64,000 nt of DNA, from positions 70,524,720-70,588,719 of the forward strand of contig NC_089788.1 in the NCBI RefSeq assembly GCF_040412425.1. Direction: 5' to 3'. Below, in pieces: positions 53,286 to 64,000 of the stretch. Under the pieces are notes generated by a model that was not told the DNA's origin, ran no database searches, and saw only the letters and a list, made by a program, of their open reading frames with translations. The DNA is from Macrobrachium rosenbergii. Taxonomy: Eukaryota > Arthropoda > Malacostraca > Decapoda > Palaemonidae. Made by a program: the position numbers and the translations under genes. Each line of letters begins with the position of its first letter. Within the stretch, counting starts at the first letter, position 1.

Positions 53286-53554
53286 CCATCAAAGTTTCGT
53301 CTGTACAATAAGTCCCAGAAACGGACTTCTCGGAAAGGAGAAGAAAAAGGAAAGTAAATAAAAGTATTAGAAGAAGAAATAAGAAGAGGGAGAAGATCTC
53401 ATGTTAAACCTTTTTTGGCTGCCACCCGACTATGCTTCGAGATGTGGCGTCAACACATCATCCTTTTGCGTGATGCAAAGAGATGTTACGGTCTGGGAAT
53501 GTTGGCTCCGTTCCTATTGATAGGTCTTGATATATGTGTCTTCTCCTTCCTGCC

Positions 53555-53682
<128 letters not shown>

Positions 53683-53708
53683 TACATATATATAGAAATA
53701 AAACTTTA

Positions 53709-53905
53709 TTATTATTATTAAGAAGATGAGCCCAATTCATATGGAACAAACCCACAGGGGCCCACTGACTTGAAATTCAAGCTTCCAAAGAACAAGGTTT
53801 TCATTTGAAAGAAGTAACAGAAGATAATATGCAATGCAGAAACAACAGACCAGTTATTACAAAAGAAAAAATAAATGACAAAATTAATAAATAAATAGAT
53901 AAAAA
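53709..53905 (+). mobile_element. Dispersed repeat family C, single copy
   Basis: Begins TTATTATTATTATTAAGAAG, then CCAATTCATATGGAAC, CACTGACTTGAAATTCAAGC, TTCATTTGAAAGAAGTAACA and a tail of AATAAATAAATAGATAAA. It carries one copy of the 51-bp segment that is amplified in transglutaminase intron 4. Confidence 0.87.
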
Positions 53906-55690
53906 CATAAGAAAAGTATAAAATAAAAGGAGAATCGCTTTAGGGTAGCAATGCGTTGCACTGCATCTTCGCTTGAACTCTTGAGATTCCGACTGCACGA
54001 CATCCTCGGGGAACCCGTTCCAAATTTCTTCCCCGGCAGGAAACATTCTAGATTAGAGATCTCAGCCGTTTGTATAATCTTGTAAACACGTCAGGAGGGA
54101 ACATTCTGTCGCGGGAAAAGTTGCGAGAAACGTTAATGAAACGAATCTTTCTCTAAAGACCCATTTTACAACGCTGAGACGCGCCTCGCTCATTTTAACA
54201 TCAATGGAATGTCTTCAAAGAGAAACGAGAAAACAGGGGGGCGAGAGAGCGGAGGTTTTTACCTGTTGCAAATTGAAAGAGCACTTGTATTTACTTGTTG
54301 CGAGTTCAGAGAGCGAGGACGGGAGGGCGTCGAGATTAACTTTTACATTATGAGGAGTAATGCGATGCTGGATTAATATTTATTAATTGTGCTCGATTTT
54401 CTGACTTATTAAGGAGGGGATCTGTTACCAATTAAAATAAGTGGTGTATTAAGGCATAAAGTTTTTGCGAAACTTAGATAGCTTTGGACATAAATGCTTA
54501 AGGTAACAGACCGTGGGGGGAAATTCAAAGTGATACTGTTTTAATGAAAAGTTGAAAGGGCTTATGCCGCTGCAAATGACAACATTATAAAATGACATAT
54601 TCTGACAAGAACAAAACGCAGAGTGAGAGGTTGTATATTAAAAGAAATAAAAGAACCGGAAATTATAACAGATGAGTAAAGGCTAACTTTATCCTCAATA
54701 AATGTAAGTATTATAAAGTTAAATTTAAAAAACTCATATAAAGCGAGTGTCGGCGGACTAATTAATTAGACCTTATATATTACCTTGGAACTTTTAAAGG
54801 CAAATGTCAACAAGAATGAAACCTTTCTATTTAAGGAAAAAATAAAAATAACATTAGCATAGATAAAATCCATTAACTCCATCCTCAATCAAGATTAAAA
54901 CGTTTGATAATCCCACAAGCTCATTAGCACCTTACAGAGCGGCAGAGAAAAAAACTCTTCTTTTATAGAAAGTTAAAAAGGTCTGCGCTCTCTTTATCTA
55001 CGACCAAACCCCACACATGGCGATAATAATACTAATGGTGGGGCATTTAAGCCTTGCCAGGACTCTCCGCACCGGAAACTAGTTCGTGAGCGTTTGTGTG
55101 TGCGTGTGAGTGTGTTTGTGTATGTGCGTGCGTTTCGCTCCGCAATTCTTAGAAACTGTCTCTTACAAAGTTACGAGATAATCAAGTGAGAAATGGCGGG
55201 GAAAGAACTAATTCATGAAGACAGCACGTCGCCATCCGATCCAAAACAGAGCAAGATTTAAGTCGGTTACGCCGGGATGATATTCTCAGACGAGGAAGAC
55301 ACATTCAAGACTATAGGTAACTTGAGGTCAGGTCCTATTCCATGGTATTTGCCATTTGAATTGAAAAGATAAACTACAAATAAAACTATAAAATAATAAT
55401 GGTAAATAATGATTAATTCATGCATCTAGGTAATAAGAATATAACAGTAATATGTTAAACTAAAATCAGTCATCGAAAAGAGGACAAAAAAAAAAAAAAA
55501 AAAAAAAAAAGTGTGATGATGTTTGCCACTCAGCGTGAGGTCTTCTGTCCCGACAGCAGCATCCTAACATCTGATGTTTGTGAAAGTATTTAATATTATG
55601 CAAAGCAAACTCGACGGTCGAACATTTTTCGCTGAATATTTATGAATTATATATACTGTATTTGAAAATCGTATGAGCTCACAAACACAC
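53906..55690. other. No gene recognised
   Basis: Unique AT-rich sequence. An A run lies at 55488-55510. No coding exon supported. Confidence 0.45.
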
Positions 55691-55694
<4 letters not shown>

Positions 55695-55738
<44 letters not shown>

Positions 55739-55847
55739 TATATATTTATGTATGTGTAAATAAATTCTATGTATATATATATACATCATACATACATACT
55801 TATATACATATATACAGTATATGTATATAAGTATGTATGTATGATAT

Positions 55848-55938
<91 letters not shown>

Positions 55939-55964
55939 AATTTACTTACACATACATAAATATA
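55695..55964. repeat. (TA)n arrays within a large imperfect palindrome
   Basis: TATATTTATGTATGTGTAAA at 55741 is matched in reverse complement by TTTACTTACACATACATAAA ending at 55960. Internal CATACATACATACTTATATA is matched by TATATAAGTATGTATGTATG. The right arm contains an expanded (TA)n. Confidence 0.88.
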
Positions 55965-56470
55965 CCAACAAGAAAAAACCTGTTAAAAAAATATGAATTT
56001 ATGCGATGAAATTATGGCAATATTTCTCCAACACGGTAAAAACCTAAACCATTGACCGTGAGATTAAAATTTTAATAAGATAAAAAAAAGAAGGTTAATT
56101 ACGTTTATGAAATTTCCGCGCTAAATATTTTTATCACCTTTGCTCTGTTCTAATTAAGCTATTAACTGATTTTTTCTCTCTCTTGCATATTATACCTTGC
56201 CATGCTTTCCCAGTGTTGAAATACGTTTGGTGTTTCTATCTGAATTAAAACGTATTAAATTACTGAAGCCTCCATGATATCTCAACGAAAAAAATTATTG
56301 TATTATCATAAATAATAAAATAGAACAAAGAAAATGTACGATGATTTTCACATTCACTTCCAAAAAAGCCAAAATGACCCAAACTCTCTCTCTTACAGCT
56401 TAGAATAAAAAATAAATTTGAAACAGGATTTCTCATTTATAATTAATAAAGAATACTTTCCCTTATCGTT
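55965..56470. other. No gene recognised
   Basis: AT-rich, no coding signal or named repeat. Confidence 0.45.
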
Positions 56471-56790
56471 GAATTGAATTGAACTGAATATAGAACTTAG
56501 GCCACAGGCCAAGCACTGGGACCTGTGAGGTCATTCAGCGCTGAAACGGAAACTGACAGACGTTTGAAAAAAGGTGTGGCAGGAGGAAAACCTCAAAGCA
56601 ATTGCACTATGAATCAACTGTTAGGAGAGGGTGAAAAGTAAGATGGAAGAAAGAGAATATGAAAGGAGGTACAGTGAAAGGAACGAAAGGGGTTGCAGCT
56701 AGGGACCGAAGGCACGCTGCAAAGAACCTTAAGCAATGCCTACAGTGCACCGCATGAGGTGCACTGACGGCACTAACCCCTCTAAGCGGG
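56471..56790 (+). mobile_element. SINE-like family A, copy 3 (most complete)
   Basis: About 320 bp, preceded by a GAATT repeat. Contains AGGCCAAGCACTGGGACCTG, GTCATTCAGCGCTGAAACGG, the shared central block, and GCACTGACGGCACTAACCCC at the end. No open reading frame, so it is non-autonomous. Confidence 0.87.
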
Positions 56791-57368
56791 CTTTCCCTTA
56801 TCGTTAGTCTATGAATATCTATCTGTCTCTCCCTCCCTTTCTCTCAGCCAACAGACTTATTTTAGGAACAATTAATTCACTGAGCGCTTCCAACTGATGC
56901 AGCTGTCAAATGCTACTTATCTTGAACGAGGGTGAAACTAATTACTTTTAGGATACATTCTTTATGCATTAAGTCTATTCGACTATAAAGATTATATTAC
57001 ACATACTCTGGCAGAAACAGGAAGTGGAAACATGACTTGTTTTAGCCTTGATATTTATCGAATATTAATAATTATATTATTATATTAAATCTTACGTCTT
57101 GACTCTATGATATTATTGACTTCGTCCATAATACACGTAGCAGTTGCTGCTTTTGACTTTGTTATTATGGAACATTTATTATAAAAATCATTACTGCTGC
57201 TGATGTTACGCGTATTACTTTTGTTAAGAAAATTCAGCGTCTAAATTTGCAGCTCAATATCTTCCACCATAATTACATCATCACAGGTATGGAATGTCAG
57301 TAGATTTGTCCTTGTAACTATTGATGACTTGATAAGTACAGTTTAGTGAACCTTACTCTAATACTTAC

Positions 57369-57373
<5 letters not shown>
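56791..57373. other. No gene recognised
   Basis: AT-rich, no coding signal or named repeat. Confidence 0.45.

Positions 57374-57441
<68 letters not shown>
57374..57441. repeat. (TA)n microsatellite
   Basis: About 34 TA units, then GTAT repeats. Confidence 0.98.
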
Positions 57442-57454
<13 letters not shown>

Positions 57455-57792
57455 ACGTCACGTAATAATAATAATACAAAAAATAATATAACATGAATTA
57501 TAAGTGAACATTAAGTTTTGTAACAAAAGGCCTCCATTGTTATTCATTAGTTACAGACGTAATTTCTATTTGTGGGAGACACCCACTCTCGGACAAGAAA
57601 GGATTTTCTCAATGACAGTCACCACCGCATACAATGGCCAAGTCCCAATTTTGACAGCCTGCCAAATCCACGTACGAAAACATCACAACATACACTTGTT
57701 GCTAATTGAATCTTTTTTTTCTTTTGCCATTTCAGCCTAGCTTAGCTCCCTAAACCACCATCCCTCGCATGCACGCCTACCTCTTCACCTTG

Positions 57793-57795
<3 letters not shown>

Positions 57796-57858
<63 letters not shown>
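57796..57858. repeat. (GA)n microsatellite
   Basis: About 31 GA units, followed by a G-rich, CpG-containing stretch to about 58000. Confidence 0.98.
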
Positions 57859-57862
<4 letters not shown>

Positions 57863-58837
57863 CGGCCCGTTCATTGCCAAGGTCACCTGCGTTGCCGGCC
57901 GGCCTGATGAAGAGAGGAAGAAAGGGCTAGACGTGGGGTGAGAAAAGAGGTGGGGGGAGGGGGATGACGGGCGGGAGGGTGGGGAGGGCGGAGGAGTATG
58001 GGTTGACTGTCTCTGGAAGCGCTCTCTTCTCTTTTTCTACTGTTTGTTTGCCGACTCCTCTACCCGTGCATTCTTCCATTCATCTGTAGATGTTAAGCTC
58101 AAAAGGTGGCCGTGTTTACATTCTTTGTTTTCCTTTGTTTTGAAGCTTCGGACAGGTGTTTATGTAAGGCTCTGTTAACATGTGCGCAAGTGTTAACTGC
58201 CTCTATGTGTGTACCTTTCTAACAGCCAGTGAAAGAGGCGCGTTGACTGCCAGCCTCTGAGGTACCAGCCTAGTCCCAAAAAGGCGAGTAAATGCTGATG
58301 TCGTATGCATGAACAACCATTAACCAGACCTCTTGAATACAGACTAAAACAGGCCACAAGTCAACAAACCAGTCTTGCAGAGAGAGAGAGAGAGATTGCG
58401 CATACAAACAGGTTTGTTTATGGGAATATTGCTTCAGGTAGACCGACCAGACTTGTCTGCATTGAGGCTAACCGGCTGCATATAAGTCGATAATTCTTAC
58501 TAGCGCCATAAATCTGCAGTTCAATGCAGTCAAGTATCTGATACCAATTATTCTTCCTTATAAGAGATACATTATTGCCAAAAGCGTTGGGCATTTGCAA
58601 CTGATTGGGGATTATTACAAAGTCTATGTTATTGAGTAGCTAGGTATCAGTTTTGTATTATAGATGACATGGTTGTTAGACCTACTGATCGTTAAAATGA
58701 TGCAAACGAATAAGAGTGACATTTAGTTATGACATAAAATGTAAGGAGTCAGTTGCCACATGAATAGTTGTCTTCAAAATATGCTTCTATCGTCAAGTGT
58801 TTTCATATTGTAAAGTGTGAACACACACTTCTATATG

Positions 58838-58838
<1 letters not shown>
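57859..58838. other. G-rich patch and unique sequence, no gene recognised
   Basis: 57859-58000 is strongly G-rich (repeated GGGG and GGAGGG). The rest is unique with no supported exon. Confidence 0.45.

Positions 58839-58897
<59 letters not shown>
58839..58897. repeat. (GA)n microsatellite
   Basis: About 29 GA units. Confidence 0.98.
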
Positions 58898-58900
<3 letters not shown>

Positions 58901-60002
58901 CAGTTAAAACTGACCTTCCGAGGCTGCAGAATTAACCCGTAATTTGCATGATGAAAGGTTCTCTCACCACCAAATAGATTTCATGACTGGAGAAGAAGTT
59001 ACAAGTGTCGCCTTCTTTTGCACGACTTCGAATTGACGGGATAATTGGAGCCCTGTCTATCTGAAGAGGCATTCATGAGATTCTCCCTCACCGCCCCCCT
59101 CCCTCTCTCTCTCTCTTTCTCTCTAGAGAGGGTGATGTAAGCGCTTGCATTGGCGACAAGGTATGAGCGGATGAGTCTAGTGCATGCACTGGCGTGCGTT
59201 AAATGTCCATAAAGCTTCTTGAGAGCTCTCAAGGAGTTCGTGAGCTGCTGATAATAGCATTTCTCCTTCGTATGTCTATAGTATTCTTTTTTTCATACTT
59301 ATTACCTTTTCTCCTGTTTCATTAATATATTCTGAGTTATAAAAAATGGGGAATATTTAAAGAAAGTACATGCGCTATTGACTTTGTCAAGCCGGTGGAA
59401 GGACGATGCTACAGCACATAGGCCTACACGAATGGGTGGGTCTAAAGGTTACGCCCATCAACGCCCAGCCTTCCCGACTTTATATGCAACACTGGACAAC
59501 AACGCCCCTTATAAGCAATATTCAACGGCAGTTGCTCGAGTGAATCATGCGTCTGCGGTGAGATGCTGCAAAGGAAAAGCCTTCGCACAATAACCTGAGC
59601 AATTCGCATCATGGTTTGCTTGTTGACAACGGCGCGGATTTAGACAAGACATGACTACGCCCCTTTCTCCCGAAGCCGGCTCCTTCTCACCTGAGGGTAA
59701 GCGTGTTTGCATATCAACGGGTATTCTAAGCTGCTTCAAGATTTATGTCTCCAAAGGAGTGTAATATTTAGCTTTTTATCAAAGAAAATGAAAAAAAGAA
59801 TGACAAATTGGGAGATAAGATCCGCGACGCAAGAAACATTCGGAAGTACAAATTGGCGACAAAAAGGGTGACGCACCTCAGAACTGCAGAGTTTCTCCCT
59901 GTATGGGATTCTTCCAAGTGAACCAAACGAAGAAGAGGCTAGAATATATAAATAAATAAGCGAGAAGTGATTGAAAAACTCCTGACGATGCAAAATACGA
60001 AC
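58898..60002. other. No gene recognised
   Basis: CpG content is higher at 59.4-59.7 kb. No coding exon with splice sites could be supported. Confidence 0.45.
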
Positions 60003-60095
60003 CTTCACTGTTAAACAGAGGACGAAGGGAAGGCGTTACACAAGGTTTGTTCAGAGGGCACAGCCACCTGCCTCTCCACGACACAATGCCAGACT
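60003..60095 (-). other. Candidate untranslated first exon downstream of the 60.1-kb promoter
   Basis: From the initiator at 60095 the transcript would reach a GAAG|GTTCGT donor at 60002. An earlier weak donor (GGCAG|GTGGCT) lies at 60067. Inferred from position only. Confidence 0.2.
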
Positions 60096-60129
60096 GACCG
60101 CCCTCCGCAAAGTTACCAGGGTATTTATA
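60093..60129 (-). promoter_or_regulatory. Candidate RNA polymerase II promoter: TATA box plus arthropod initiator
   Basis: Minus-strand TATAAATA (60129-60122) is followed by GGTCAGTCT, whose TCAGT (60097-60093) is the arthropod initiator consensus. The initiator A lies 34 nt from the first T, slightly more than the usual 30-31. It is oriented towards the transglutaminase gene, about 11.8 kb away, which needs an upstream untranslated exon. Confidence 0.4.
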
Positions 60130-61136
60130 TGGTTGTCCCGGTACCCTAGGGCACCGCATACACAGTAGATCGCCCAGCCCAGATCGTACGCAGTCTTCCC
60201 GCCTTAGACTTATGTCATCTCCGCTTTTGGCTCCGCGTGCAATTTCCGTTTTAATTCATTTTTTTTTCATTGTTAATAATGTCATGGCTGAACTGAATAG
60301 CACTTTTGCTCAGTTTACGCAGTATGATAAAATTAATTATTTATTATTGTTGTTTATTCAGTAACTGAACATTTTAACGAGATTTTATCATCTCAATAAC
60401 ACATCTTCCAATAAAACACAAACAAAAATACTGCATGTACACACTCGTGCGCTTACATGCATTATTAGAACCACCGTGCACGGACACGCCCCGAAAATCT
60501 TGGCTAACCCGTCAAGCTGCGCCAAGTTTTCTCCTTCAGAATATAGCTCATTGTTGATGTTTGCTTATTAGTATCAACAAACATGCTTATGCGTGCATGC
60601 AAGCAGACACACATACGTACATGCATGTGCATAATTTTAGGGCAAATTCTCTTACGTAGTTATGTAACACGAGGGAGGCATTTATAATTTATATGGTTAA
60701 TATTTTCGCGCCTTGAATATCCTTCTGTTTAAAAGTCAAAATCTGGGGGCATTTAAACATACGAGTATCATAGAGTTGTATTTATTTTAATCGAATATCA
60801 TTTATTCTTTTGTGACCTTTGTAAACCAAAACAAGAAATAAAATCTATGTGAGAACATGGTTGAAAGCCATTCCTTAAAATAAATATGAAATGAAAAAAA
60901 GGTTGTTCAATTTGACTAAAATTATTACCTTTAGACCACGGGAGAAAACATGTTCTAGAACTAAAATTCCACTTAAAAAATAAATTGCTATTTAGCTGAT
61001 TTGTTCCTTTATTTCCTTCTAAATTTCATATTTTTCTCTAAACGTATGATATAATTTCCGTGGCCTTCTTCTTGGGACTAACTTCTTTATCGAACGTTCA
61101 GATTATTCGACGATTTACTGAAATACCTTTGCAAAT
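60130..61136. other. No gene recognised
   Basis: AT-rich beyond a short CpG-containing patch (60150-60240). No coding signal. Confidence 0.45.
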
Positions 61137-61572
61137 GTTTATTTATAATAATAAAAATATGTCTTTCAATTTTTTTTATTGATAATAATAAAAATATGTC
61201 TTTCTAATATTCTTATTTATAATAATAAAAATGTCTTTCTAATTTTTTTTATTTATAATAATAAGAATATATCTTTCTATATTTTTAATTTACAATAATA
61301 AAATTATCTTTCTAATTTTTTTATTTATAATAATAAAAATGTCTTTCTAATTTTTTATTTATAATAATAAAAATATGTCTTCCTAATTTTTTATTTATAA
61401 TAATAAAAATTATATCTTTCTAATTTTTTTATTTATAATAATAAAAAAAGTCTTTCTAATTTTTTTATTTATAATAATAAAAATATCTTTCTAATTTTTT
61501 GTTATTTATTATAATAAAAACATGTCTTTCTGATTTTTTATTTATAATAAAAATATCTTTCTAATTTTTTAG
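61137..61572. repeat. AT-rich minisatellite, about 33-44 bp unit, 12 copies
   Basis: Units follow TTTATTTATAATAATAAAAA then TATGTCTTTCTAATTTT, with variable T-run length. Confidence 0.93.
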
Positions 61573-62514
61573 AAGTATGGTATTTATCACCGCAATAATT
61601 ATCACAAACAGGCAAATGCAGAATGAACCCACATAAAGATAAATGATAAGAAAAATAACTAAAAACATAAATAATGTGAATGAATTGGAAGCATGTTTAA
61701 TGAACACAGGAGTATAAAATAAAATAAATGGATAAACAAATAATTAAAACTGGCCTCCCTCTGCCGTTTCAGATTTCACTTCAAAAGTTCTTTAACCACT
61801 GTATAAATAAGCGCTGCATATAAACATATATATGCAAATAAATGTTATTAGCTGCGCGCACGTACGCGAAGAGAAAGCGTACGAGTGAATATATGAATAA
61901 ATAAGTGATTAATATTTCTTAGACAGTCTGCAGGAGTCAGGTTGAGAATATTTACGGGTAATGTGAATGTCTGTTGTATTGTAAACCTGCATAATTGACA
62001 CAAATATTTTATATTTGAGTCATATGACTGTCAAGTATTAAAAATTCATACTTGAAGTCCATAATGATCCAAGTTATTTAAAAAGTTGCTTAAGAAACAT
62101 GAAACTGTCAAAGTGGGCCTAATTAGATATAGTTAATTTGGCAAAAATATTTTAAATTATTCAATACACATATGACTAACCAAAGCATTGAGGAAATGTT
62201 ATTTACATGATATAAGCAGACTGCTTCGAGCTTTGTTGAACATTAACCTATCCTAGGAATGTATAAATCATCTAAGAATCATAAGAGCATCGGAGGTTTA
62301 AAGGACCATGAAACTAACTCAAAGCAGTTAACGAAACGCAAAACTATCTAAATCTTTTCAGAAATGACTTATAATTCATGAAAAGACTCAATAACACATG
62401 AGTCATCCTAACGTCTGTACACAGTCAGAAACGCCAGATTGTGAAATTTCGTCCCGTCCCTGTATAATTCCAAAGAAAAATCACTGGACAAACAAACACT
62501 TGCGCGGGCGCAAA
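61573..62514. other. No gene recognised
   Basis: Unique AT-rich sequence, no coding signal. Confidence 0.45.
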
Positions 62515-62542
62515 CATACACACACGCGCGCGCGCGCGCGCA
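62515..62542. repeat. (CA)n(CG)n, alternating purine-pyrimidine
   Basis: TACACACACG then about nine CG units, a Z-DNA-type sequence. Confidence 0.92.
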
Positions 62543-62668
62543 CTAATCATCTGTTACAATTTCCACTTGCGTCTGTAAACTTCCTCTGAGTCGCAAGCCT
62601 CTGGCGAAAAGGACTGACGTCTACTATAATCCTTCAAGTGGGGGAAACGGAGGTGACATGATGTTGTT

Positions 62669-62669
<1 letters not shown>

Positions 62670-62723
<54 letters not shown>
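62670..62723. repeat. (GA)n microsatellite
   Basis: About 27 GA units. Confidence 0.98.
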
Positions 62724-62726
<3 letters not shown>

Positions 62727-62810
62727 TCGCCCAAGTGGAAAGCATGAATCACTGGGTTAAATTTGTCGCAGATTTTCCTTATGTATAAAACCGTTTGGCT
62801 TCGTCTTTTC

Positions 62811-63631
<821 letters not shown>

Positions 63632-63648
63632 ACACACACGCACACATA

Positions 63649-63730
<82 letters not shown>
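63632..63730. repeat. (AC)n(TA)n microsatellite
   Basis: Short AC/GC array then about 39 TA units. Confidence 0.98.
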
Positions 63731-63732
<2 letters not shown>

Positions 63733-64000
63733 CATCTGTGTGAGCGCCCGTGTACTGACATACTCTTCCAGCTAACTGCCTTTTCCCTTTAAAAAGGAGT
63801 GTCTGCATAAATGTACATCCTTCCGATTTCATGCAGTCCACATACCAAGGTTGAGGACAGCAATTACAATACCGTCAAATGCGCATTATCTCGTACGACG
63901 CACATCCTTCGAAAAAAATCCACTCTCTCGACCCTGTGAAAATACAAGGAGCTTCATTTGCGTTCGTAGAATTGCAAGGAGGACGAACCATTTCCCCTAA

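Overview
The window looks like nuclear genomic DNA of a decapod crustacean (shrimp, prawn, crab or crayfish group). The evidence is two multi-exon genes with GT-AG introns, one of them an animal transglutaminase; an extreme load of (TA)n, (GA)n and (AAT)n microsatellites; and several short interspersed repeat families that I recognise as typical of decapods. I cannot fix the species. There is no bacterial, viral or CRISPR content.

Two protein genes are supported, both on the minus strand. Gene A (20743 down to 1276) has four frame-compatible exons that encode a predicted 599-residue type I membrane protein: signal peptide, Cys-rich ectodomain, weak CUB-like segment, one sushi/CCP domain, acidic stalk, one transmembrane helix and a cytoplasmic tail with an NPxY motif. 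I do not recognise a named orthologue. Gene B (48266 down to 37217) is a complete transglutaminase with 13 coding exons that splice, with consistent phases, into 752 codons plus stop. The catalytic Cys323, His386 and Asp409 are all present.

Layout: 1-1275 is the 3' flank of gene A. 1276-20743 is gene A, whose large introns carry a non-LTR retrotransposon relic split by a MITE, a SINE-like copy and minisatellites. 20744-37216 is intergenic or upstream of gene A, with a decayed DIRS-like retroelement (21.5-22.9 kb), CpG-containing promoter-like patches near 26.5-26.95 kb and 30.2-30.75 kb, and long microsatellites at 28.7, 29.4 and 32.7-34.0 kb. 37217-48266 is gene B, in which most of the longer introns hold their own private tandem-repeat family. 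48277-64000 is upstream of gene B: repeat-rich, without recognisable coding exons, but with a good TATA plus initiator pair at 60.1 kb on the minus strand that could be the gene B promoter.

The genes do not form an evident functional unit. Transglutaminase is the crustacean clotting and protein cross-linking enzyme; gene A looks like a cell-surface receptor or adhesion-type protein. No previously undescribed multi-gene system was found. The most notable signals are pyrimidine arrays fused to several transglutaminase 5' splice sites, a 51-bp intronic array amplified out of a dispersed repeat, the nested transposons, and the unnamed CUB/sushi membrane protein.
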